From: Amphiura filiformis
Taxonomy: Eukaryota; Echinodermata; Ophiuroidea; Amphilepidida; Amphiuridae
Direction: 5' to 3'
DNA length: 64,000 bases
Assembly (NCBI RefSeq): GCF_039555335.1
Contig: NC_092642.1
Coordinates: forward strand, 15,281,208-15,345,207
Positions 45,801-57,800 of this stretch are shown here, piece after piece (the first letter of the stretch is position 1; every line of letters begins with the position of its first letter). The notes under the pieces were generated by a model. That model did no database searches. It was not told where the DNA came from and saw only the letters and a program-made list of their open reading frames with translations. The translations under genes were made by a program, and so were the position numbers.

Positions 45801-48800
45801 TAGCATCACTTCCGTCACATGAAAAGATGAGTGAAAATTGGCAGAAATTTTGAGAAACATGGGCATTTTCTCAGAAATATATGTCACATTTTTTGCGAAA
45901 TTCGTAGACTACTCCGTACTCCGTAGTCCACTTGCCCATTGTGCATACTCTGGATATTGTATTTAAGCTTAAAACTCTGATTTAATTAATGTGTGCACAA
46001 TTGATAGATTTTCACAACTGATCTTTTCAGTCACCGTACTCCCTCTGTTTGTTAGCTTCCCAAGTGGACTACTGACTTTGGATTGCGGTTTACATGCTTA
46101 ACACGGCTGTCTATGGATGAGATTGTCGGATTTCTGGCCTACTAAAATTGGCCATGATGTAATGCATCTTTAAATGGATCTGGCTTGTGATTGGTCGCCC
46201 AGATCTTGTTATGGTTTAAATCCTCCGGGCACCGCCAACACAAAGGGTGGTATAGTTGTGTACCATGTAGTTATTAAAATAACTATATGGTACACAACTA
46301 TATCGCCCTTTGTTGGCGGGAACATTAAATTCTCAGTAGGTGCATGAGCGCGTCTATACTTGCTTGCGGTTTAATTGGATTGATAAACAAGTATGATTGA
46401 CAGTGTGTGTGTTAGGGACTTTGCCCGTTCAAAGTCCTGTTTAAAATTCAAAGTCCATAGTCGATTTTTAACTCGGACTTTCGCGATTAATAAACTGATA
46501 GATTCTAAAATCAGAATTGTTCAGTATTGAAGTGCCAATATAATTATGACATTATAATATGTTGCATTCAATAATATAAGCCTACGTACACATTACTTTT
46601 ACTGTCACTAATATAATTATATAAACTTTTTCATAACAATTTATACTAGTATTTTGATATAATAAATATTAGTATAATTTCGAGTTCAACTGAATGCTTT
46701 CATCATGATTAATAACATGCTTTTATTTATCAAAAATCGACTATGGAGTCTAAGAAATTCGCCATCTTGAATAAATGCAGAATTGCATTACACAGTAAAA
46801 AGATGCAAACACGCTTGCAGATGCATTATTCGCCGTTAAAATGCACGTACGCAAAAGCTTCAGAGTTGGTATCACCATACCATACAGCTACGATTATCTT
46901 CAAAGTTACGTCAATAAAAAATGGATTCTTTGGCACCAATAACATCTATAAAAGAACACCAATATCAATAGAATAAGGCATAGAATAATATTTTGATACA
47001 AACTGACAATTTTCAGACACCCTGTCCGAATAAGTTTTTGGGCTGGCACCTGGCCAATTTCAATAAAAAAAGGTGTCAAAATGCTCTGGAGATCATCCTG
47101 CATCAAATAAGCTGGAGCACTAAGGAATCTGAACATATCATGGTTGTATAACCCAGTAAGTACTATTAACAGTGAATGGAATATAGTTTTGATAACAGTT
47201 CTTAAAAGTCAAAAGACTATCCCTCACGGTTGCATTCAAAGAGGGGTCATATGGAATTTAATGGAAAACAATCCTTGGCATTTATTGATGGCTAGCTGCC
47301 TTCTTTAATGTTTCATTTAAATACAAACTGCAGATCATGTTATTATAAGGCCAAAAATTATGTTTGGTTGCCCTCAGCGGCCAAAATAAAATAAAGATCA
47401 ACCTACCAACCCTCCAAATTTTTGTCTTAGAAGGGCAACCAAACACTTTGGCCTAATTATGTCAATATTAACCAATGATTGTTGAATTTTGTTTATTTTT
47501 CAGTTTAAAGAAGAAATTTCCAAGAAGTTTAATGTCCCAATAGAGCAACTCTGTCTTATATTTGCCGGCAAAATACTCAAAGATGCTGAAACATTAGAAC
47601 AACATTGTAAGTAAATCATCTTACAGGTGTATTTCTTATTTTCAAATTGAGTTGCATATCCAGTGCAGATCTACATGTATATTCTGATTCTGAACGATCT
47701 TTGATCTTTTGAGCGTTATTTCTCCAAAGGCCTTTTTTTTTCTGCACAGGTTTTTACACCAAATGTACTATGATCACGGCAATGAGTCACATGTCGGCAA
47801 TTCTCAATTAGTATTTTTTTAATCATTTTCTGGCAGTTTACAATGCTACATTTTGATGCAAACCCCATTAAAATTTGGTTACTGAGTTATGTGCAATTTA
47901 TCAATGGCTGAAAACAATATAAAACAAAAGAATTTGAACACTGTTTTTTTGCCAATATTTCAAAAACAATATTAGCGACATGACATCCGACTCATTCCCC
48001 TTGATTATGTCACAAATTATCATTCTGAAGGATCATTGCTCCAAAAATGACATGTGTATTTTTGCTACAAAGAGTCATATACGGTATCTAAAAATATAAT
48101 TCAGAATAGTAAATTGCTCTTTCTGAATAATGATCCTTGTAACACCATTTTCAGAGTATTGCCACTTTGGAATAATAGCCTTTTGGAGTAATTAATAGTG
48201 GGAGTAATAGACGAATCCAATTTCATGCATCCATACACCTCAATGGCAACCATAGTTGGGTCCCCTCTTGGGTCTATTCCACCTAAAATGTGGAATGTTG
48301 CTGCCTTGGCGGGGATATCAAACTGCATTCCATCACCCGTGTTACACATAGACAAACTAATGATGACAGTTTACAACACAATACTATTTAACATTGATTA
48401 TTAAGTGGATTTAATTCACCCAATTGAGCAGTCACAACACCGGTTTGGTTCGGAGGGGACCCAGTAATGGCGAATGAATTCTGACCATCACTTGGCTTGT
48501 TGGATTCATCTATACCATTTCTAAATGTGGTTGAGGTATTGTAACATCTGCAAAGATATTGCTAGCTCTAGGAAGTGATAGCAAAACACCAACCACCAGT
48601 CAAGTATAGAACTTAAACTTGTCCGGTGGCAAACCTGCCAAAAACTTACTTTTGTTATGGACTCCCATTGTAAAAGCCTATCAAACAATTTATATATTTT
48701 TTGTTTGAAATTGATTGCAGTGACATCACATACTGTATTTCATCAAATAGTCGCCCCCCCCCCCTCAAATAAACGCCCCCACCACTTTTTTCAACCAAGA

Positions 48801-51800
48801 TGTTTCAAAAATTCCGATATTTCCATGCTATCTTGTGTAGTAAGCTTACCAAGTTGCTCACATGGTTGATAATAGCAGCAATAAATGGCGAAAATCTGCA
48901 TCGGCAACCCGAAGTGAACCAAAAGTCAGTGTCAAAGTTCATAGTTCGTCATTTTAGCGTGACTTTTAAGCTTACCTAATGATTTTAACGGTAATTGTTG
49001 TGCTAAAAATGACCTCTAATAAACGCCCACTTTTTCCCTTGGGAAAATGTTTATTTGACGTAATACGGTACATGCCTTGGGGTAAATGTAAATTGACTCT
49101 TTTGTTATCATTTATTCCCTGCACAGCTATTAAAGATGGTCTGACAGTGCATCTGGTCATCAGGTCAGCAAATAAGGTTAGTAGCAGCTGTAAATAGTCA
49201 GACAATCCAACCTCGCTTTAATATCTGGACCTCTTTATACGGATATCTTGGTTATCCGGATAAACGATCTTCAAGGAAAATGTAATTTTTGTTCGCTTAA
49301 ACATATAGGCATCTTAATTTATGATTTTAAACTTTTGATCTCAACACAAGATTAGACATACCTCAAATTTTCGGTTGTAACTTCGACCTTCATCGGGAGA
49401 CTGGCAACCCAAGTTTAGGATCAGTGACCTTTTGGACACTTGACCCCAACACTTGGATTGTAGACTCTTAGTAGCTGGTATCGGCCCCCGTCACGGTTAA
49501 GTGAAGGTTGGTTGACTCTAATGTAAATGGCCTCCTTGACACCCCTTTCGAAATATTTAGGTTCCCGGTGCACAGTGCTGCACAGATGCTTATATTTAGG
49601 TTCCCACATATAGGCATCTGTGCAGCACGGTGTTTACTATCCCAATAACAGCACTGTGGTCATTCCATGCATAATCCACTTGTCTGGATTGTTCACATAT
49701 CCAGCCAATGTTTGGTCCCATCATGGCTGGGATAATTAAAGTGAGGTTGATTGGTAGACACAAAATCATCTAGATCATAAGATGTGTCGTGATTAGCAGC
49801 AAATTTAATTTGAGTCTGAAACCTAAATTCTAATATTGGTTAGAGATGGCTTCAAAACTCTGGCAGAACCTACTGTTCAGATCTATGAAACGAGGTTAAG
49901 CTGTCAGTTCTGTCATTATACCAGTGGTCGACTGATGGTTGGGTTTGAAATTGAATGTCAACCACTTACTTTTGATATCAGTGTAAAAGGAACATGAAAT
50001 TTGTGAATATTGAATCAATCAAAGAGTTAGCAACTAAAACTTTTTTTTATTTCAGGCTCAAGAACAAGCAGCACAGAGAGCTACTACCACCACAGACACC
50101 TCTGCATCAACCAGCTCCACAGCAACCACCAGTAGCGGTTCCAGTCCTGGTACTACCAGTGGTGGAGGAGGAGGAACAGCACAGCCTAATCCATTTGGAG
50201 GAGGAGGATTAGGATTTGGTGGATTAGGACAGATGGGATTAGGATCAGCGAACTTTATGGAGATGCAACAACAGATGCAGAGACAGGTATGTTCACAACT
50301 TTGCGCTCATTTTTCTGGATTTCTCAGGTTTTAAGCGTATTACAGTAAATATGCGTTACCATACACTTGATTTTGTGATCGACTGTTGTTGTCAAGTCAC
50401 TGACAGATCGACATGAAGGATTTGACAGCACATGATTATCTCATCACAGACCACAGAGAAGAAGCACTTTGAAAAATATTACAGGTGGTGGTAATTTAAC
50501 AGGTGGTTTATGGGCACCTGTTGTTTGTGAGCATGTATAAAACCACCATGCTACAAGTTGTTTAACTTCTTTAGTTGATTTTTGTTTTTGTTTTACAGTT
50601 GATGAGTAACCCAGAAATGATGCGACAAGTACTCGATAATCCCATGGTGCAGAGCATGATGCAGAACCCAGACTTAATGAGGAATATGATTATGAGTAAT
50701 CCACAGATGCAAAACCTTATGGAGGTAAGGAGTGTGTATGGTGTTGGGGTTGGTTTGACTTCCAAAGACCCATTCAGTGATACCAGCGAAAGTGTAAAAA
50801 AAATTTAAATTGCTTATAAATTGCCTAAAAGTGAAGGATAAGTCATTAAAATTGTCATTAGGTATTTTTGAAATGAAAAAACAATTGCCAAAAAATGAGG
50901 AAAACAGCAGTATTGACAAAGATGAGGCCCATTCAAATATGTGTAGCTCATTTATATACTGTCAGTATATAAATTACAGATTCATGAAAATTGCCTTATT
51001 TTTGTCTTTAATACACAGCTTTTGGCTGAACCACTAGAAGGCTATATTTCAAACACATCTATGACAAAGACAATGGTACCAAAACCTGAATTTTGATGAT
51101 TTTTTCAATCGTCAGGATGAGCAAATCACTGAATGGGCCTTTAACTTGAAATTTGAAAGTACACCAGTTTCAGTTGTACCTGCTATACCAGAAACTTGCA
51201 TATGTCCTCCAAAGTACCTGTAACTTACAATGTAACATAGGGTGGGTGGTGTATTTTTGAATATCATACACACAACACACCCACCCGACACATCAACACT
51301 CCTGTTCTGTTCCAAGGACAGTATGATGATTCTGTTGAACATACCATCAGCGAGGACATTTTTGATCAAACATCTCTGCCCTCCTTTCAAGGAACACATG
51401 TCCCAGTTTAGTGTCTCGAGAAAGAAAGTGATACAGAGGTGTATGTGTGTCAATATCAGCTGAGATTCACAGAAGTCATTGCTTTAGCTAGCAGCAGAGA
51501 AAGTATGATCTTACAGTAGCCTTAAACTCATTTGTGTTTAATTACAATTACAGCGTAATCCCGAGATAGCACACATGTTGAATAACCCAGAGTTGTTACG
51601 TCAGACCATGGAGTTGGCTCGTAATCCAGCTATGATGCAAGAAATGATGAGAACACAAGACAGAGCACTCAGTAATCTGGAGGTAAGATAGTACAGTGTA
51701 GGTGTGCAGGTCATAGAGGGATGTGGGTTGTATGGGGGCATGGCGCTTGCAGGATAATCCAGCTATGATTCAAGAAATGATGAGAACACAAGATAGAGTG

Positions 51801-54800
51801 CTTAGTATTCTGGAGGTAAGATACCAGAATCCAGGTTTTACTGGCGGACAATTTCCAAAAGAAAATCAAGTTGCATAATGCCATGCCCACTGACAAAAAT
51901 GGGTGAAGAACATGCAAAAACGGAATTTGGTGCACTAATCTGGGCCAATATGAGATGTACAATGCAAGCTGAGGTCATGGTCTTGATAGATCCTGAGAGG
52001 GCAATAGGCCCTTACTCGGCATTGAGTCTGGGCTTAGTTCATGACAGGTTATGCATCTGTATGGTACCCCTTAAAATAAGACGAGATAATTAAGCAAATG
52101 TGAATGCTCGCCTTGGTCACTTTAAGAACTAAAAACATTCAGCAGAATGTACAACAAGATGTACTTAAACGGTTTTGAAAACTGAAGTTTGTTATGAAAG
52201 GGCTTTGAATAATTGTATCAGTTTTACTTTCTCTTTTGAAGAACCACCTATATTGTACTTCTAATTACAAAGTGTCACAGGTACTTTGATTCATTCTTGT
52301 AACCATCTCATCTTGATTTGTATCTGTAGAGCATTCCTGGTGGCTATAATGCATTGAGGAGAATGTACACAGATATACAAGAACCTATGCTGAATGCAGC
52401 ACAGGAACAGCTAGGAGGTAATCCTTTTGCTCAACTCGCTGGAAATCAAGGTAAGAACGTCACACATCATGTCAGTGTCTGTCTTAGTAGTTTATACAGC
52501 TAAACAAACATGTTAGTTTCATGTAGAGTGGAAACATGTTTTTGGGAGCAATTTTGCCGCATTTCATTTTTCTATTTAAGAAATTTAAAAATAAAATTAT
52601 AGTACCTACATAAAATTTGTAAGAAAATTAATTTCAAAGTATGTTGGTCAGGGTGTATAGGTTGCTTGCATTTGGAATATGTTCTATAGCGTTTTACCTT
52701 CCTCAAGTTGGTGACATCAGTGCGAAATCCAGTGAAATGCAGCTTTAGATCGCGCACATTGAATCAAAACGCTGCTTCACAGACATGCTTGTGTAAAGGC
52801 GGTGTGTAGATACACACCTAAACAAAAACATGTATGCGTTGGCGTTACTGTTTTGAGGAAGGCAGATAGGAAGTTGTTGCGAAGATAACTGTTCCTTTCT
52901 ATATCCTTGAAAATAATCTATTATTCAATAACTATGGCACAAGTTGTCTTAGCTAATTACTAATTGTGGTTTGTTTGTGTACATCAGGTGAAACCAATGA
53001 GCAACAAGGCAGAGAGAACACAGAACCATTACCCAACCCCTGGGCACCAGCATCTCAACGCACAACCAGCGGCACCTCGCCGACAACCAGCACCACCTCA
53101 GCTACGTCACCATCTACTACTACGGGTTCCACATCCACTGGCCCAGCTGGACTATATGGAGGTAACATTTAGCATCAACAATCTGTAATGTTTAAGGGCA
53201 TTGTGACATGATTTGTAAAAACACTATTTAAATATTAATGTACTGAAACTCAGAACAGAAGTAACAATCAAGTTAAGGAAAGGATGGGGTGAAAGTCATT
53301 TGTGACCCATCACATCGAAACAGACCACTACGAGGCAGATAACAATGAAAGAAGATGGAAAAATATAAAGAAAATAAAAAGAATTCTGAGCTTGTTTTGC
53401 CTCATAAAACATTTTTACTGTATCTGATTTCAACAAGTAAGGTGTCATTTTCAAGCTAAAAAAGCAGTAGTTTTAAATCTCCATTTTCATTTCTGCCGCG
53501 AGGTGGTCTGTTTCGATGTGATGGGTCACATTTGTATCTAAGAGGGTACGGTGGGCAGCAGTAGTACATGCTTTGACTTGTGATCACAAGGTTGGAGTTT
53601 CAGAACCCAGCAGAAGCATTGCATTATGCACTTAGAGAAGGCTCTTCATGTTGATGTATAAATGGGTTCTGGCTTATGCGTGAAAATTCACCAGGCAGAG
53701 TGGAAAACCCCACATCAAGTAATGTCTAAGTAGTCCAAATGCCAAGGAAAAGAGATGGGGTTTAGCCTTGCAGCATTACCAGAATATGACCTTTAGGTAA
53801 TTTGCACCAGGTGGAAAGAGCAGATGATGCAATTGAGTGCAAATTTATTTTGTTGCAGGTCCTGGTGTATACAACAGTCCCGGCATGCAGAGTTTATTGC
53901 AACAGATTGGTTCCAATCCTAGCTTGGTACAGAATATGATGCAGGCTCCATACATGCAGTCACTCATGCAGCATATGGCATCAAACCCAGATATGGCTCA
54001 ACAGGTACGACAAACAACATCTTTATTAGATTTTGATTCCACATACTAACCAGAAATTATACACTAATTATAAACTGCTTCCTTTAAACTCTTGGAAGTG
54101 CCTTACCAGATTTGCTGAGAACTGGGCCCGGTTTACGAAACTTGATCATAAACTTTTGACAGTCATATGTGCTTCGCAATGGACATATCACACGATATAC
54201 GTATTAGTAGTCTATCACATACTACTGTAGGAAGTTTACGAAGCAGTTACACATACCGGGCCCTGGTACTGACTAGATGGCAAAATATTCTTTTTATTGC
54301 AAAATGTTCATTAAGCTCACACTCTATAGTCTGCATAAATACCAAGGAAAGGCTTATAGTTGTCTCTGGTCCCTTAATGTTTAGGATTCGCAACAGCATG
54401 GTTGTGGTAGATCTTTTATAAACAAAGAGTATGTGGTTAGTGAATGCCTCTGTCATGCACCAATCAGTTTATATCATGTAAGTGATACTCAGTAGAGCAT
54501 GCACCGATCAAAGCATGATGTGCGGGAATAAACTTCTCTGACATTAAACTAACACTATTTTGCATTGTTGTTTTTTTTCATCTTAGGTAATACGTAACAA
54601 CCCCATGTTTGCAGCTAATCCTCAATTACAACAACAGATGACACAGATGCTTCCTACGTTTGTACAGCAGGTGAGAAACATTGGACTATTCCAGTTGAAA
54701 TCCATACACCCCATTTGGAAAACATGACCTTAATCTCCAGCACAGGGAGTGTGAATTTCAAATTGGGTTATCTGAATGGGTGACTCTATTTGAAATCTAC

Positions 54801-57800
54801 ACCCCATGTGTGGGGCAATTAAAGTCATGTCTTCCATAGGGGTGAAGGATTTCATCTGGAATAGCCCATTGTCAATAATGTAGTCAAGTTAGCTCAATTC
54901 AGGCATGAGAATTTTCAGGTTTAAGCCTGAATTCAGGACAAATTTCCGCACTTTCTTTGAATTTCAGCCTGTTTTTGGCCTTTTTATCCCAATTTTACAC
55001 ACTTTTTCAGGGTTTTTTTTTTCAAATCACTTCAGGTTTTTTCATGGATGATCATTCTCATGCCTGTCAATTGGTAAGATGCTTTATGTGTGACCCTGTG
55101 GGTTTGAGCCAAACAGTGGTGTTAGTTGCTCTCATGAAAGACATTCTTGTGGACAAAATTATTACTGCTTATTAGGTACAATTACGGAATACCCTCCTCA
55201 CTGAGAACCATAAGAATGTGATGCCTCTTGTAGGGTATAACATAATTATTCCACTGATTATCCTGGGAATACATGTGAGAAGCTCAGGGAGCTGATCCTG
55301 TTTGGATGGTTTATTGTGGTTTATGTTTGCTCAATTGAAATGACCAAATTGTTGTGATCTAGCCAGGCCCACAGTGGTCGGTAATAATCTGTAAATTGTG
55401 CCAAGGCCTTGTGGAGATGATATAGTGCATTCTTAAACACTTGAGAATGTTCCTGCAATCTTATTGGTTCTTACCCATGTGATATGACACGATATCACAC
55501 GGGTTAGCGCGTGTGCATCGACGCGATACGCGTACTCGCTTTTGTAACCAATGGGAGGCGCACTGCAACAACGGGACTGATAAATTTTAAGCCCTGGGTA
55601 ATTCCTTGTAAAATGTTGAATTTTATTTTATTAAAATTTGTAATACAATGATATTTTTATTATTTTGAATTGAAGTGTTTAAGAATGAGAATAAAGGTAT
55701 TGTTTTTAGCCGCTGTCGTGCATCTATCGTCTCATATAACACGGGCAACATCATTATTTTTAGTGTAAAACAACTCGGCTCCGCCTCGTTGTTTTACTTA
55801 AAATAATGATGTCACCCGTGTTATATGAGACGATTGATGCACTCCAGCGGCTAAAAACAATACCTTTATTCTCTAACTATAAATTACCAGTACTGTTTGC
55901 TTTTTAAGCAACAAATAATTAACTTTTTTTAAATTTTGCATTTACCATTGCTGAAATGTGGTATTATGCATTCCACATTCATTTAGAGTTACCTTTATTT
56001 TTGTATAGGTATCAATTGATCGGGCTCACTGACTCCACACTATGCAGTTAGGAAGAGATCAATAATACTTCCATTCTATTACCTATTTTGGACAATAGTC
56101 AAGGTCCAATGTTCTTTACCTTTTCTCAATGTAATATGGAATATATTACAACTCTAGAGAATGTTTATAACTTGTGGCTTTGTTTTGATAACCCTTGCAG
56201 ATGTCTAACCCTGAAGTACAACAAGCACTAACAAACCCAAGGGCAGTGGAAGCTATCATGCAGATCCAACAAGGCATGCAGCAGCTAGCTACAGAAGCAC
56301 CAGGACTTTTACCAGGGTAAGTTATCGTATATAGCCTAGGTCGAGGTCTAGTCACATCCAGTGTAATTCAATGGATGAATGTCACCGCAAGTGTGTCAAC
56401 AAACCATGCTAAGACTGTATGGTGCGTGATTGGCCCAGCGCTTCCAATAGTTAGCGCAAGGTCTAAAAGGGTTTTACCCACTTGGGGCCATGGGCCCTAA
56501 GATGGACCACTGGATCACAAGTTCCTGTCCAAAAATTAAATTGGCCAACAAAAAAAATCCTTAGAGGAACTGTGCAATCTTGTATGATTAGATTAGTGTG
56601 TGTGACTGTGACTCGATACTGGACCAGCAAAATCTGTGTTTACGTCATTGTGAAATAATAGTGGGTTTACCAAGAATTGCAAACAGAGCCGAATAATGCA
56701 AGGTCATCCATCATCCTTTTACTTTGTGTGGATGAGTTTTTGTTTTGTTAGTGATTTTATTTGGGTGCCTTTAGGGTTTTTTATTGATCCTATTTGACTT
56801 CGATGGTATGAGGGTAGAGGAAGTCATTTCCCATTAGTTTTACTGAGCCTTTCTGATTTTGTGTGTCTTACCTACAGAAGTATGCCTGGTGTAGGAGGTG
56901 TCCCCACAGCTACTACTACCGGTAGCACAACAACCACAACCGCATCAACATCTGAGGATGCCCCATCAACTTCCACCACCACAACAACCAGTAGTAGCAG
57001 TGAGACAACCACAACGCCAAGTTCGACTGCCTCCGGCACAACAACATCCACAACGTCGCCTCCTGCTCCAGGGTTAGGGGGTGTACTGCCAGGGATGGCT
57101 CCACTTGGACCGGGAGCAGATTGGGGACAACTTATGGCACAGATGTTACAGACAATGGGGGGAGGAATGGGTGGAGGCATGGGTGGAATGGGTGGCGGCA
57201 TGGGAAGTGCTCCTGCACAGGTAAGGCTAAATGCACACCACACACACATGCACCTACACATATGCCCATACTCACACAAACAGGAGGACAAGGACCTAAA
57301 TGAGGCTGTAATCTGAGGCTGACATACTGTGGACCTATAGTTGCAGACAGAGATAAAAAGACTAGTTTGCGTCTGACGTCACTGTTAATCAAATTCTCTA
57401 CGATCCTTGATTGGTTAATAGCACGTACAAGGAAGGTCAATTTATCTGGTGCCGATCGGAGAAAAGGAACAGCAGTCAATGGAGAAAAATTACGTACCTT
57501 TACCAGGCAAAAAGCAACTTTTTTAGCCATTGTTGACATGGTGCCTTCGCGAAAGAAAGTTTCCTACTATTAAGACCTAACTTTTGAGATGGTTTGTATG
57601 TTTGTAGGTGCATAATTAACAATAAGGCGCCCAGTTTTACCGCCGTGTTCAGCAACTCAAATCATTTCATTTCATTTCACTCGCCAGAAAAACATATAAA
57701 ATACATATATTGCACATTTTATAAGCCCTACATCAAAAACAATTAGATATTTAAAAACGTTTATTTAAGCCCCTTGAATAAGTTCATCAGGACTGTTAGA

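Larger units (their letters stand above)
41342..45842. repeat. Large, nested inverted-repeat structure
   Basis: Sequence at 45783-45842 is the complement of 41342-41410 (shared ATTAGCATCACTTCCGTCAC). 45585-45715 is the complement of 43310-43440 (shared GCCCTGCCCTCC, CCCCATAATTTCCCT). 45478-45503 is the complement of 43636-43660 (GGCCTTGTCTTTTGA). The left arm is broken by about 1.4 kb (41408-42835) and by the MITE 42928-43312. It looks like an old foldback transposon hit by later insertions. Confidence 0.6.
39840..47503 (+). other. Ubiquilin intron 1, 7.7 kb, nested transposon remnants
   Basis: Contains three hairpin MITEs of one TTAA family, two hAT-like families, a Harbinger-like element, a large inverted-repeat structure and several cruciform-prone palindromes, listed separately. 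The stretch 39860-40500 and the edges show nothing I can name. Confidence 0.75.
47607..49126 (+). other. Ubiquilin intron 2
   Basis: Holds the MITE copies 47768-48013 and 48731-49070. The part 48020-48700 shows nothing I can name. Confidence 0.7.

Noticed and set aside
56872..57539. Minus-strand frames of 135-139 codons
   Set aside because: Antisense shadows of ubiquilin exon 12 low-complexity sequence.
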